A DNA stretch of 5,144 nt from Acidimicrobiaceae bacterium (GTDB lineage Bacteria > Actinomycetota > Acidimicrobiia > Acidimicrobiales > UBA8592): the NCBI GenBank assembly GCA_002724825.1, contig PBPU01000020.1:9816-14959 (forward strand). Reading direction: 5' to 3'. The notes below the pieces were generated by a model. It searched no databases. It worked only from the letters and a program-made list of their open reading frames with translations, and was not told where the DNA came from. Every line of letters starts with the position of its first letter. Position 1 is the stretch's first letter. Below are positions 1-5,144 of the stretch, in pieces. The position numbers and the translations under genes are program-made.

Positions 1-933
1 GGTAAACAATTGGCTGACCGGAACGCTATCTATGCCGGCGATACTGACTATCAGGACCAACCCCGAGTTTTCGGCCGGCTTTGGATCGACAACGGGGAAG
101 CATCAATCACCAACGAAGCAGACTTTGAAGAGCAACTAGCCGGATACGGTGTGGAAGTCACCGAGTCTGTATCTTTCGCTCTTGACCCCGCAACCTTGCA
201 AGAACAAGCATCTTCGGCAATAGCGAAATTCAAAGCTGCAGGTGTTACATCAGTACTGTTCTCAGGTGACCCCATATCGCCTCGAGATTTCACCCGTGAA
301 GCAACAGCACAAGGATATTACCCAGAATGGGTACACATCGGAAGTGTGCTCGCAGACACTAATATATTCGCTAGAACTTATGATCAGGAACAATGGGCGA
401 ATGCTTTCGGTATCACTTCGCTAGCGGCAAGAGTCGACCCGACGATAAGCGGAGCCCCATACCGTTACAAGTGGTTCCATGGAGAAGAAGCTCCAGCGGA
501 TGATTCTCTAGGGGTCATAGATCCATGGCCATCAACGTTCTATCCAATCATTCAGGGCATCGGGCCAAACTTAACCTACGAAAACTGGAAAAAAGCCCTA
601 GATACTGCAGACCCAACCCCGCAGACCCTAACATCTGGGTCGTTCTCATGGGGTGTGACCGGTAGATGGCCCGCTGAACTTGAGTACGACTTCTTCGGCG
701 GCGATGATATAACCGTTTTCTGGTATGACGCTACCAAAGAAGGGCTTGATGAAGCAGACACTCTTGCAGCGGGAATGTATTTCTTTGCAGATGGAGGACA
801 ACGATATCTCCTAGGTGAAATACCTGAAGAAGATATTGTCCTATTCGACAGGTCGACATCTTCCGACATCTACCTCGAGTGGCCAGAAGGTGAAGCACCC
901 AACTCATATGATCCTCTACCATATGGTGGATGA
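1..933 (+). CDS. ABC transporter substrate-binding protein, type I periplasmic-binding fold (5'-truncated)
   Basis: This is the C-terminal 310 residues of a solute-binding protein that would capture a small molecule outside the membrane and deliver it to an ABC permease. The frame is open to the first base (GKQLADR...), and the TTG at position 10 is internal, so the true start and any signal peptide lie upstream. Visible hallmarks are the GKQLADRNAIYAGD stretch near the start, an alpha/beta segment with VTSVLFSGDPISPRDFTREA at about residues 82-101, and FARTYDQEQWANAFG at about 122-136. From memory, these resemble large LivK-like binding proteins (Peripla_BP_6-like) of Actinomycetota. The tail is rich in acidic and aromatic residues. 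The stop TGA overlaps the next start codon as ATGA, so it is probably translationally coupled to the downstream dioxygenase. Permease and ATPase genes are not in the window. The ligand cannot be inferred. The family call is fairly secure; the LivK-like subfamily is less so. Confidence 0.8.
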   Translation, partial: GKQLADRNAIYAGDTDYQDQPRVFGRLWIDNGEASITNEADFEEQLAGYGVEVTESVSFALDPATLQEQASSAIAKFKAAGVTSVLFSGDPISPRDFTREATAQGYYPEWVHIGSVLADTNIFARTYDQEQWANAFGITSLAARVDPTISGAPYRYKWFHGEEAPADDSLGVIDPWPSTFYPIIQGIGPNLTYENWKKALDTADPTPQTLTSGSFSWGVTGRWPAELEYDFFGGDDITVFWYDATKEGLDEADTLAAGMYFFADGGQRYLLGEIPEEDIVLFDRSTSSDIYLEWPEGEAPNSYDPLPYGG

Positions 934-1763
934 CCAACTATAACCTCCATCCATGGAATGAAACGTTCGAATGGAGCGACGCCTCACCTCTCACGGGCTA
1001 CCTCACTCAGGATCAGGTAGACAAGTACAATAATGATGGTTTTGTATTATTAGAAAAAGCCCTTGCAGTAGAAAAATTGCAGGAAATCATCGAAACGATG
1101 GACCAATTGGCATATGAAACTGATGCCTTTCTTCGAACCCTCGAGGATGAACGACTTTCGATAGCAGAATCTGGCGCTATTCTTTTCGGAATACATCCCT
1201 GCCTCAGGTCAGAAATGGTAAAACAATTCATCTCCCAACAGCCCTTTACTGATATTTGTCATGATCTGATTGGCCCAGATGTCAGACTGTATTGGGACCA
1301 GCTGGTTTACAAACAGACAGAAAAACCGCGAAGATTCCCTTGGCATCAAGATAACGGGTATGGATTTGTCGAGCCTCAACAATACCTCACATGCTGGATT
1401 CCTCTCGTTGACGTTCATGTTGGAAACGGCTGCCCATGGATAGTCCCAAAAGTGCATCGGAAAGGAACGCTTTCCCATAAATATGTCGAACCTCTGGGCT
1501 ACGAATGTTTCAACGACCACCCGGACGCTATACCCGTTGAAGCCGAAGCAGGAAGCATCGTTATATTCTCTTCGCTCACTCCCCATAAGACCGGCCCTAA
1601 CATTAGTGAAGAGACAAGAAAAGCGTACATCGTCCAATACGCGCCAGATGAAGCACAATTACTGCATGGCGAACCTCATGCCGGACCACCAGAGTCTAAA
1701 GTTCCCGCAAAAGAGCCTCAGCGCCAGTTCTCGATTTTGATCGACGGTGCTGCCGTTACTTAG
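930..1763 (+). CDS. Phytanoyl-CoA dioxygenase (PhyH) family Fe(II)/2-oxoglutarate-dependent oxygenase
   Basis: This is a complete 277-residue cytoplasmic oxygenase. The family couples decarboxylation of 2-oxoglutarate to hydroxylation of an organic substrate at a mononuclear Fe(II) centre. The N-terminal LTQDQVDKYNNDGFVLLEKAL (residues 25-45) is the usual PhyH opening. The iron triad is clear: H139 and D141 in WHQDNGYGF, and H219 in TPHKTGPN. R230, eleven residues after H219, is placed to bind the 2-oxoglutarate carboxylate. YLTCWIPLVDVHVGNGCPW (152-170) is the core strand preceding the conserved glycine-rich turn. Length is normal for bacterial members. The start codon overlaps the previous stop as ATGA. 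A GGTGG sits directly against the ATG, too close to be a good ribosome-binding site, which favours translational coupling. The stop codon overlaps that of the convergent gene. Members act on varied substrates (fatty acyl chains, ectoine, halogenated or terpenoid scaffolds), so the substrate here is unknown. Confidence 0.9.
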   Translation: MTNYNLHPWNETFEWSDASPLTGYLTQDQVDKYNNDGFVLLEKALAVEKLQEIIETMDQLAYETDAFLRTLEDERLSIAESGAILFGIHPCLRSEMVKQFISQQPFTDICHDLIGPDVRLYWDQLVYKQTEKPRRFPWHQDNGYGFVEPQQYLTCWIPLVDVHVGNGCPWIVPKVHRKGTLSHKYVEPLGYECFNDHPDAIPVEAEAGSIVIFSSLTPHKTGPNISEETRKAYIVQYAPDEAQLLHGEPHAGPPESKVPAKEPQRQFSILIDGAAVT

Positions 1764-2254
1764 CTAGTTATGTAAATTGGGTCAGTATGGTCTCTGGCAC
1801 TAGATGGCCACGTTCCACTCATTTCCTCATCGATCTTCTCGACTTTTGTCCAATCTTTCCGAAGCGTGCGTTTGTGGATTTTCCACGCACCTTCGCGAAG
1901 TGAACATTCGTCAATGTACCTCCCATTAAATGTGTGAAGGATTCGCTCGCCTTCAGATTCCTGTACATGGTATGCGAGAACGTAAGCCTCAAGAACAGCA
2001 AGATCCCCATCAATTTCTATTCGAATATTGGAAACGCGATGTTGTGTAGCTACAAATCTTTTTCCAAGCGATGGAATTGCATAAGATGCAAAGTCTTCCA
2101 CACTCATCGGGTCAGGCCCATAATCATACAGCAGGGCGCCAGGGTGAAAGGCAGACAGCACGAGATCACTGTCCAACCGGTCGATGCCCCGAGTGTAGGA
2201 CAAGAGTCGGTCATGTATCTCTACTCGCGCGACAACCAAATCTGGTTGCTCCAT
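1760..2254 (-). CDS. SnoaL-like / nuclear transport factor 2 (NTF2) family protein, possible dehydratase or isomerase
   Basis: This is a complete 164-residue protein of the cone-shaped NTF2-like fold (SnoaL_4 type). The family includes scytalone dehydratase, the bile-acid dehydratase BaiE, polyketide cyclases and the beta subunits of Rieske ring-hydroxylating dioxygenases. Diagnostic segments in order are EIHDRLLSYTRGIDRLDSD (12-30), FHPGALLYDYG (36-46), TQHRVSNIRIEIDGDLAVLE (70-89) and GRYIDECSLREGAWKIHKRT (111-130), then DW. Y20, D25 and H72 have nearly the spacing of catalytic Y30, D35 and H83 of BaiE as I recall it, with R129 or R132 as a candidate for its arginine. No signal peptide or membrane segment is seen. 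Its ATG lies 6 bp after the stop of the molybdenum-enzyme gene on the same strand, with no clear Shine-Dalgarno, so it is very probably the second gene of that operon. Its TAA overlaps the stop of the convergent PhyH gene by 4 bp. It could be an enzyme or a small accessory subunit. Confidence 0.85.
   Translation of the reverse strand: MEQPDLVVARVEIHDRLLSYTRGIDRLDSDLVLSAFHPGALLYDYGPDPMSVEDFASYAIPSLGKRFVATQHRVSNIRIEIDGDLAVLEAYVLAYHVQESEGERILHTFNGRYIDECSLREGAWKIHKRTLRKDWTKVEKIDEEMSGTWPSSARDHTDPIYITS
1860..1895. repeat. Imperfect stem-loop inside the SnoaL-like gene, near the convergent 3' ends
   Basis: CGAAG (1860-1864) pairs with CTTCG (1891-1895), and GTGCG (1866-1870) pairs with CGCAC (1886-1890). 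The one bulged base is C1865, giving ten base pairs around a 15-base loop. An alternative inner hairpin pairs GTGGA (1874-1878) with TCCAC (1882-1886). CTTCGCGAAG at 1891-1900 is itself a perfect palindrome. The structure lies about 100 bases past the stop of the PhyH gene on the + strand, where a read-through transcript would fold. No T-run follows, so it is not a classical intrinsic terminator. It also encodes the conserved EGAWKIHKR region of the SnoaL-like protein, so the pairing may be coincidental. Confidence 0.35.
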
Positions 2255-2260
2255 TCGGTA

Positions 2261-4558
2261 CTACCCGCGAGCTTCTTGAATAGCGGACCACACTCTCTGA
2301 GGAGTTAGTGGCATATCAATGTGTTTAACGCCAAGGTGAGACACAGCGTTAATCACAGCATTATGGATAGCCGGCGTGGAACCAATGGTCCCTGATTCTC
2401 CTATGCCTTTGGCGCCAAGAGGGTTGCGAGGAGTTGGTGTCTCTGTATTGAAAGTCTCGAAAGAAGGAAATTCGGCAGAGGACGGGATGGCGTAGTCCAT
2501 CAGATTTCCTGTGAGAGGATTTCCTTCTTCATCGTAGAATACTCCTTCGTACAACGCTTGAGCAGCGCCTTGAGCGATCCCTCCATGCTGCTGGCCTGTA
2601 ACCATTAAAGGATTAAGAATTTTTCCACAGTCATCAACCGCTATGTGACGAATAAGTTCGACGCCGCCAGTTTCGATATCTACTTCTACTACGGCGACGT
2701 GTGCACCAAATGGGAAGGTTGCATCGGCGCCATCGAAATCTAGTTCATGCGTCAATCCAGGCTCCATTCCCTCAGGTCTTTTGGATTCATCATTCGAAGC
2801 TTGTGCTAACTCGGCCCAGCTCACGACGTTAGCCGGAACACCGGCTACATGAAGTCCGCCCTCGCCAACAGTAATATCATCAGCGCTCGCTTCCAGGAGA
2901 TGGGCGGCAAGATCCTTTGCCTTCTCAAGTACAGTTTCACTAGCGACATGGATGGCTGATCCTGCTGTTTGCAATGACCGTGAGCCCATTGTTCCAGCTC
3001 CCCGAGGTACTTGCTCAGTATCAGACTGTACAAGGCGTACCTTTTCCATTTCAATCCCGAGAATTTCTGAGATTATCATTGAGAACGCTGTCAAATGGCC
3101 TTGGCCATGTGCACTAGTTCCAACAGTTGCGGTGGCTGTTCCATCTTCGTGAACTTCAACAGCCCCATACTCAACATGAAGTCCGGTAGGGGCAGTGCAC
3201 TCAACATACGCTGCAACACCGATACCCAGCTGAGTGCTGCTATTTTCTTCTCTGCGTTGCTTCTGCTGACCGAGCAGCTGATCATATCCTGCCTCTTCTA
3301 ACGCTCTATCTAACGCCAAGTCATACTCTCCAGAGTCATAATTCATCCCACCCAATGTAGTGAGTGGGAAAGCATCGGGGGCTATGAGATTTTTCTTTCG
3401 AATTTCAACTGGGTCGATGCCAAGTTCATCAGCCGCTACATCCATAAGCCGTTCAAGTAGCTGAGTGGCTTCGGGTCGACCTGCGCCACGGTAGGCGACC
3501 GTAGTAGTTGTGTTTGTAGCTGCGGCGAGAGCATGGAAACGTATCTTTGGAATTTCATAAACTCCTTGAATCATCAGTTGTGTATAGAAGGCAAGGAAAC
3601 CTCCAATGCCGGGATATGCTCCGGCATCGAAAATCGCTTTCGCATCGAAGCTAGTAATTTTGCCCTCGGCGTCAAATCCCATTTTTCCTGTTAATACGCT
3701 GGCCCTACCGTGGCCGTTAGCGACCATATTTTCACTTCGCAGCTCAGTCCATTTCAAGGGTCGCTGAAGCTGCATAGCAAGAATTGCAGTAGCAATATAT
3801 TCAGCAGGCATCGCCGCTTTTGGACCAAATCCACCGCCAACAGCTGGAGCAATAATATGCAGGTTCTCTTCATCGAGGCCGAGAAGCGGAGCTAGCCCCT
3901 CTCGAAATGCATGCGGACTCTGGGTTGGCATCCATGTCGTCAGTTTTCCTTCTTCTGGGATAGCTACAATTCCGTTAGCTTCTATGGGAACTCCAGCGAT
4001 GCGTTGACTGACCATTTTGATTTCCGCAACATGCTCTGACCCTTCTGTCGGATCATCGCCTTCATGTTCTATTCCAGTTTCAAAACAAACATTTGAACCA
4101 TGTTCTTCGAATAGGATCGGTGCATTTTCAGCCAAAGCCTCTTCGGGGTCGGTGACTGCGGGTAGTGGCTCAAAATCCATCCAGATTTCAGCTGCCGCAT
4201 CTGCAGCAATGCTTGCAGTCTCAGCTACAACTACCGCAATAATGTCACCAACGAAGCGAACTTTGTCAGTGGCTAAAAGCGGTCGGGAAAAAACTGGGGG
4301 AAACATGGCGAAACCCAACTGAGGTGGCATATCAATGTCGTTTGCAGTCCAGACGCCTATAACTTCATCGATTTCTTTAGCGCTAGATGTCTCAATAGAG
4401 TTTATGGTCGCATGGGCCACTGAGGAACGCGCAAAATACACATACCCAAGGCCTTGCACCTCAATGTCATCAAAGTACTTTTCCGCCCCGATTAAAAGAT
4501 CTGGATCTTCTCTACGTAGCACAGCATTTCCGAGGAGGGAACCTTGAACGTCAGACAT
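2261..4558 (-). CDS. Xanthine dehydrogenase-family molybdopterin-binding large subunit (CoxL-like, AYRGAGR type)
   Basis: This 765-residue catalytic subunit of a molybdenum hydroxylase inserts water-derived oxygen into a C-H bond of a heterocycle, aldehyde or similar substrate. It passes electrons through 2Fe-2S and FAD partners. The N-terminal hammerhead domain begins LGNAVLRREDPDLLIGAEKY (9-28) and runs to about residue 135. The molybdopterin domains carry GGGFG (241-245), the active-site loop AYRGAGR (355-361), GQGH with Q486, and the C-terminal GAKGIGESG with the expected catalytic base E721. All are intact and the reading frame is unbroken. The loop is not the AYxCSFR of genuine CO dehydrogenase, so the substrate is unknown. 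The chosen ATG at 4558 has AAAGGGG five bases upstream and the family's usual N-terminus. The frame stays open to a TTG at 4714, but those 52 residues look unlike the family. Genes for FAD and Fe-S subunits are not adjacent. The SnoaL-like gene follows by 6 bp. Confidence 0.93.
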   Translation of the reverse strand: MSDVQGSLLGNAVLRREDPDLLIGAEKYFDDIEVQGLGYVYFARSSVAHATINSIETSSAKEIDEVIGVWTANDIDMPPQLGFAMFPPVFSRPLLATDKVRFVGDIIAVVVAETASIAADAAAEIWMDFEPLPAVTDPEEALAENAPILFEEHGSNVCFETGIEHEGDDPTEGSEHVAEIKMVSQRIAGVPIEANGIVAIPEEGKLTTWMPTQSPHAFREGLAPLLGLDEENLHIIAPAVGGGFGPKAAMPAEYIATAILAMQLQRPLKWTELRSENMVANGHGRASVLTGKMGFDAEGKITSFDAKAIFDAGAYPGIGGFLAFYTQLMIQGVYEIPKIRFHALAAATNTTTTVAYRGAGRPEATQLLERLMDVAADELGIDPVEIRKKNLIAPDAFPLTTLGGMNYDSGEYDLALDRALEEAGYDQLLGQQKQRREENSSTQLGIGVAAYVECTAPTGLHVEYGAVEVHEDGTATATVGTSAHGQGHLTAFSMIISEILGIEMEKVRLVQSDTEQVPRGAGTMGSRSLQTAGSAIHVASETVLEKAKDLAAHLLEASADDITVGEGGLHVAGVPANVVSWAELAQASNDESKRPEGMEPGLTHELDFDGADATFPFGAHVAVVEVDIETGGVELIRHIAVDDCGKILNPLMVTGQQHGGIAQGAAQALYEGVFYDEEGNPLTGNLMDYAIPSSAEFPSFETFNTETPTPRNPLGAKGIGESGTIGSTPAIHNAVINAVSHLGVKHIDMPLTPQRVWSAIQEARG
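2308..2322. repeat. 15-bp exact direct repeat, copy 1 (3' end of molybdenum-enzyme gene)
   Basis: GTGGCATATCAATGT is identical to 4324-4338, and both copies lie inside the same gene in the same frame. On the coding strand each encodes an IDMP peptide: here in the conserved C-terminal HIDMPLTPQRVW, and near the N-terminus in NDIDMPPQ. Identical codon choice at both sites explains the match without needing any special function. Confidence 0.5.
4324..4338. repeat. 15-bp exact direct repeat, copy 2 (5' part of molybdenum-enzyme gene)
   Basis: This is the second copy of GTGGCATATCAATGT, about 2.0 kb from the first and in the same orientation. It encodes the IDMP of NDIDMPPQ (residues 75-78) on the minus strand. 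See copy 1. Confidence 0.5.
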
Positions 4559-4563
4559 ATTTT

Positions 4564-4570
4564 CCCCTTT
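4564..4570 (-). promoter_or_regulatory. Ribosome-binding site of the molybdenum-enzyme large subunit gene
   Basis: Read on the minus strand this is AAAGGGG, five bases before the ATG at 4558. It supports the 765-residue start over the ATG five codons upstream (4573) and over the TTG at 4714, neither of which has a comparable site. Confidence 0.65.
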
Positions 4571-4632
4571 CATAGTCTTCTTACAGAGTCTTACATTTTT
4601 CTTGAGAATGTTCGAGTCAAAACCAATCTTAT

Positions 4633-4652
4633 TTTCTTTCGATACAAAGAAA
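4633..4652. repeat. Inverted repeat in the divergent intergenic region, candidate operator
   Basis: Perfect 7-bp arms TTTCTTT and AAAGAAA are separated by six bases (CGATAC). The repeat is centred about 85 bp from the molybdenum-enzyme start and 105 bp from the Rieske start, a plausible position for a regulator controlling both. In AT-rich DNA such a repeat could arise by chance, so the operator role is only a suggestion. Confidence 0.3.
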
Positions 4653-4687
4653 TGCCGTAAAGTGGCTGTTTTTGAAAATCGCTTTGT

Positions 4688-4699
4688 GAAACTGGTTTC
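4688..4699. repeat. Short inverted repeat upstream of the Rieske gene
   Basis: Perfect 5-bp arms GAAAC and GTTTC flank two bases (TG), 48 bp before the GTG start. Arms this short are expected about once by chance in a region of this size, so it is recorded only as a possible regulator half-site pair. Confidence 0.2.
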
Positions 4700-4737
4700 T
4701 TCAATTGTCAGCAAGTATCGTAGCTAGATGGTTTGTC

Positions 4738-4743
4738 AGGAGG
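4738..4743 (+). promoter_or_regulatory. Ribosome-binding site of the Rieske oxygenase gene
   Basis: AGGAGG is a perfect Shine-Dalgarno core, followed by four bases (AAAT) and the GTG start at 4748. The spacing is slightly short. This site decides the GTG start, because the overlapping ATG at 4746 leads to a stop after four codons, whereas the GTG frame gives the conserved Rieske protein. Confidence 0.8.
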
Positions 4744-4747
4744 AAAT

Positions 4748-5144
4748 GTGGCCGTATTAAGAGATGTAGAAAGTAGATCCCCAGGGGTAACATATCAACA
4801 GCTTTTGGACGAAGATACGCATCCAGTCCCTGATGTTTTACGACTCGAGTCTTCGAAAAGTTTCGGCCCCGACGAGTTTCCCATTACTCGGTACACCACT
4901 CGCGAATGGCATGAGGCTGAGAAAGAAAATCTTTGGTCTCGGGTCTGGCAATACGCATGCAGAGCTGACGAAATCCCTGAAGTTGGCGATTATTATGTCT
5001 ACGAGATTGTTGGAAGAAGCTACGTTGTTATGCGCAGCAGTGACGATGAAATAAAAGCCTACCCCAACGCCTGCCTACACCGAGGCCGTCGACTGAAGGA
5101 TTACGATGGTCGATGCTCGGAGATCCGATGCCCATTTCACGGCT
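4748..5144 (+). CDS. Rieske non-heme iron ring-hydroxylating oxygenase, alpha subunit (3'-truncated)
   Basis: The first 132 residues of a Rieske oxygenase large subunit run off the right edge. Such enzymes use an electron-transfer partner and a mononuclear iron to dihydroxylate, monohydroxylate or demethylate aromatic and related compounds. The 2Fe-2S ligands are complete: C109-x-H111 in CLHRG and C128-x-x-H131 in CPFHG, with 16 residues between the pairs, which fits the family. Before this lies the usual start of the Rieske domain, FPITRYTTREWHEAEKENLW (44-63), followed by WQYACRADEIPEVGDYYVYE. Translation starts at GTG 4748. AGGAGG at 4738-4743 precedes it, and an in-frame TAG at 4721-4723 prevents any long extension. 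The overlapping ATG at 4746 stops after four codons. The catalytic domain with the iron-binding 2-His/carboxylate site is outside the window, so the substrate class cannot be judged. It is divergent from the molybdenum-enzyme operon and may share its regulation. Confidence 0.92.
   Translation, partial: MAVLRDVESRSPGVTYQQLLDEDTHPVPDVLRLESSKSFGPDEFPITRYTTREWHEAEKENLWSRVWQYACRADEIPEVGDYYVYEIVGRSYVVMRSSDDEIKAYPNACLHRGRRLKDYDGRCSEIRCPFHG

Larger units (their letters stand above)
4559..4747. promoter_or_regulatory. Divergent intergenic region between molybdenum-enzyme operon and Rieske oxygenase gene
   Basis: This 189-bp AT-rich stretch lies between two diverging start codons, so it should hold the promoters for both transcripts. 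I do not see a convincing -35/-10 pair in either direction. The best minus-strand -35-like hexamer is TTGACT (4620-4615), but nothing resembling TATAAT lies at the right distance. On the + strand TTGTCA (4705-4710) is a weak candidate. Two inverted repeats lie inside and are listed separately. The stretch TTGTCAG also occurs twice, at 4705-4711 and 4733-4739. That promoters are present is inferred from gene layout rather than read from motifs. Confidence 0.6.

Noticed and set aside
10..12. TTG at 10 as the real start of the substrate-binding protein
   Set aside because: The frame continues to the first base with family-like residues (GKQ), and the protein would lack its signal peptide and much of its first lobe. 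It is an edge truncation.
1209..1658. 149-codon open frame on the minus strand, opposite the PhyH gene
   Set aside because: It lies wholly antisense to a gene with intact catalytic motifs, has no recognisable domain, and is rich in residues expected from a shadow frame.
4017..4322. 101-codon + strand open frame, rich in Ser and Ala, opposite the molybdenum-enzyme gene
   Set aside because: It is antisense to the conserved hammerhead-domain region, low in complexity, and unlike any protein I know.
2261..4558. Aerobic carbon monoxide dehydrogenase large subunit (coxL)
   Set aside because: The active-site loop reads AYRGAGR without the cysteine of AYxCSFR that holds copper in true CO dehydrogenase, and coxM/coxS are not adjacent.
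4559..4714. 52-codon N-terminal extension of the molybdenum-enzyme subunit starting at TTG 4714
   Set aside because: The extension is lysine/phenylalanine-rich, unlike the family's N-terminus, and starts with TTG. The ATG at 4558 has AAAGGGG at a sensible distance and begins where family members usually begin.
4833..5054. 73-codon + strand ATG frame at the right edge
   Set aside because: It overlaps the Rieske oxygenase gene in another frame, and the Rieske frame has the ribosome-binding site and iron-sulfur ligands.
1..5144. Mobile elements, CRISPR arrays, tRNA or rRNA genes, riboswitches
   Set aside because: No transposase or integrase, terminal repeats, regularly spaced repeats or structured RNA signature was seen. 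Nearly all bases are explained by the five coding sequences.

Overview
The window holds five protein-coding genes and almost no spare DNA. It looks like accessory catabolic sequence from a free-living, probably aerobic bacterium. The first gene's substrate-binding protein carries sequence stretches that I associate with uncultured Actinomycetota (Acidimicrobiia-like). The mix of phytanoyl-CoA-type oxygenase, SnoaL-like protein, molybdenum hydroxylase and Rieske oxygenase also occurs in marine Chloroflexota (SAR202-like). The taxonomic assignment is therefore an inference with low confidence. Base composition is intermediate and looks even across the genes, with no sign of a recent insertion, transposase, tRNA, rRNA or CRISPR.

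Layout. On the + strand from the left edge lie the C-terminal 310 residues of a type I periplasmic-binding-fold ABC transporter substrate-binding protein (1-933). It overlaps by ATGA a complete PhyH-family Fe(II)/2-oxoglutarate-type dioxygenase gene (930-1763). This pair converges, with overlapping stop codons, on a two-gene minus-strand operon. That operon comprises the molybdopterin-binding large subunit of a xanthine dehydrogenase-family enzyme (4558 down to 2261) and, 6 bp downstream, a SnoaL/NTF2-like protein (2254 down to 1760). A 189-bp divergent intergenic region (4559-4747) separates this operon from a + strand gene that starts with GTG at 4748 and runs off the right edge. That last gene encodes the N-terminus of a Rieske non-heme iron ring-hydroxylating oxygenase alpha subunit, with the full iron-sulfur ligand motif visible.

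How the genes may work together (inference). One uptake component, three mechanistically different oxygenation or hydroxylation enzymes (2-oxoglutarate dioxygenase, molybdenum hydroxylase, Rieske oxygenase) and one small SnoaL-fold protein with a dehydratase-like residue pattern are packed together. That is what a pathway for import and stepwise oxidation of a cyclic or aromatic/terpenoid-like compound would look like. Nothing in the sequence identifies the substrate. The molybdenum enzyme has the active-site loop AYRGAGR rather than the AYxCSFR loop of true aerobic CO dehydrogenase, so it should not be read as a CO oxidiser. Its FAD and 2Fe-2S partner subunits are not encoded in this window.
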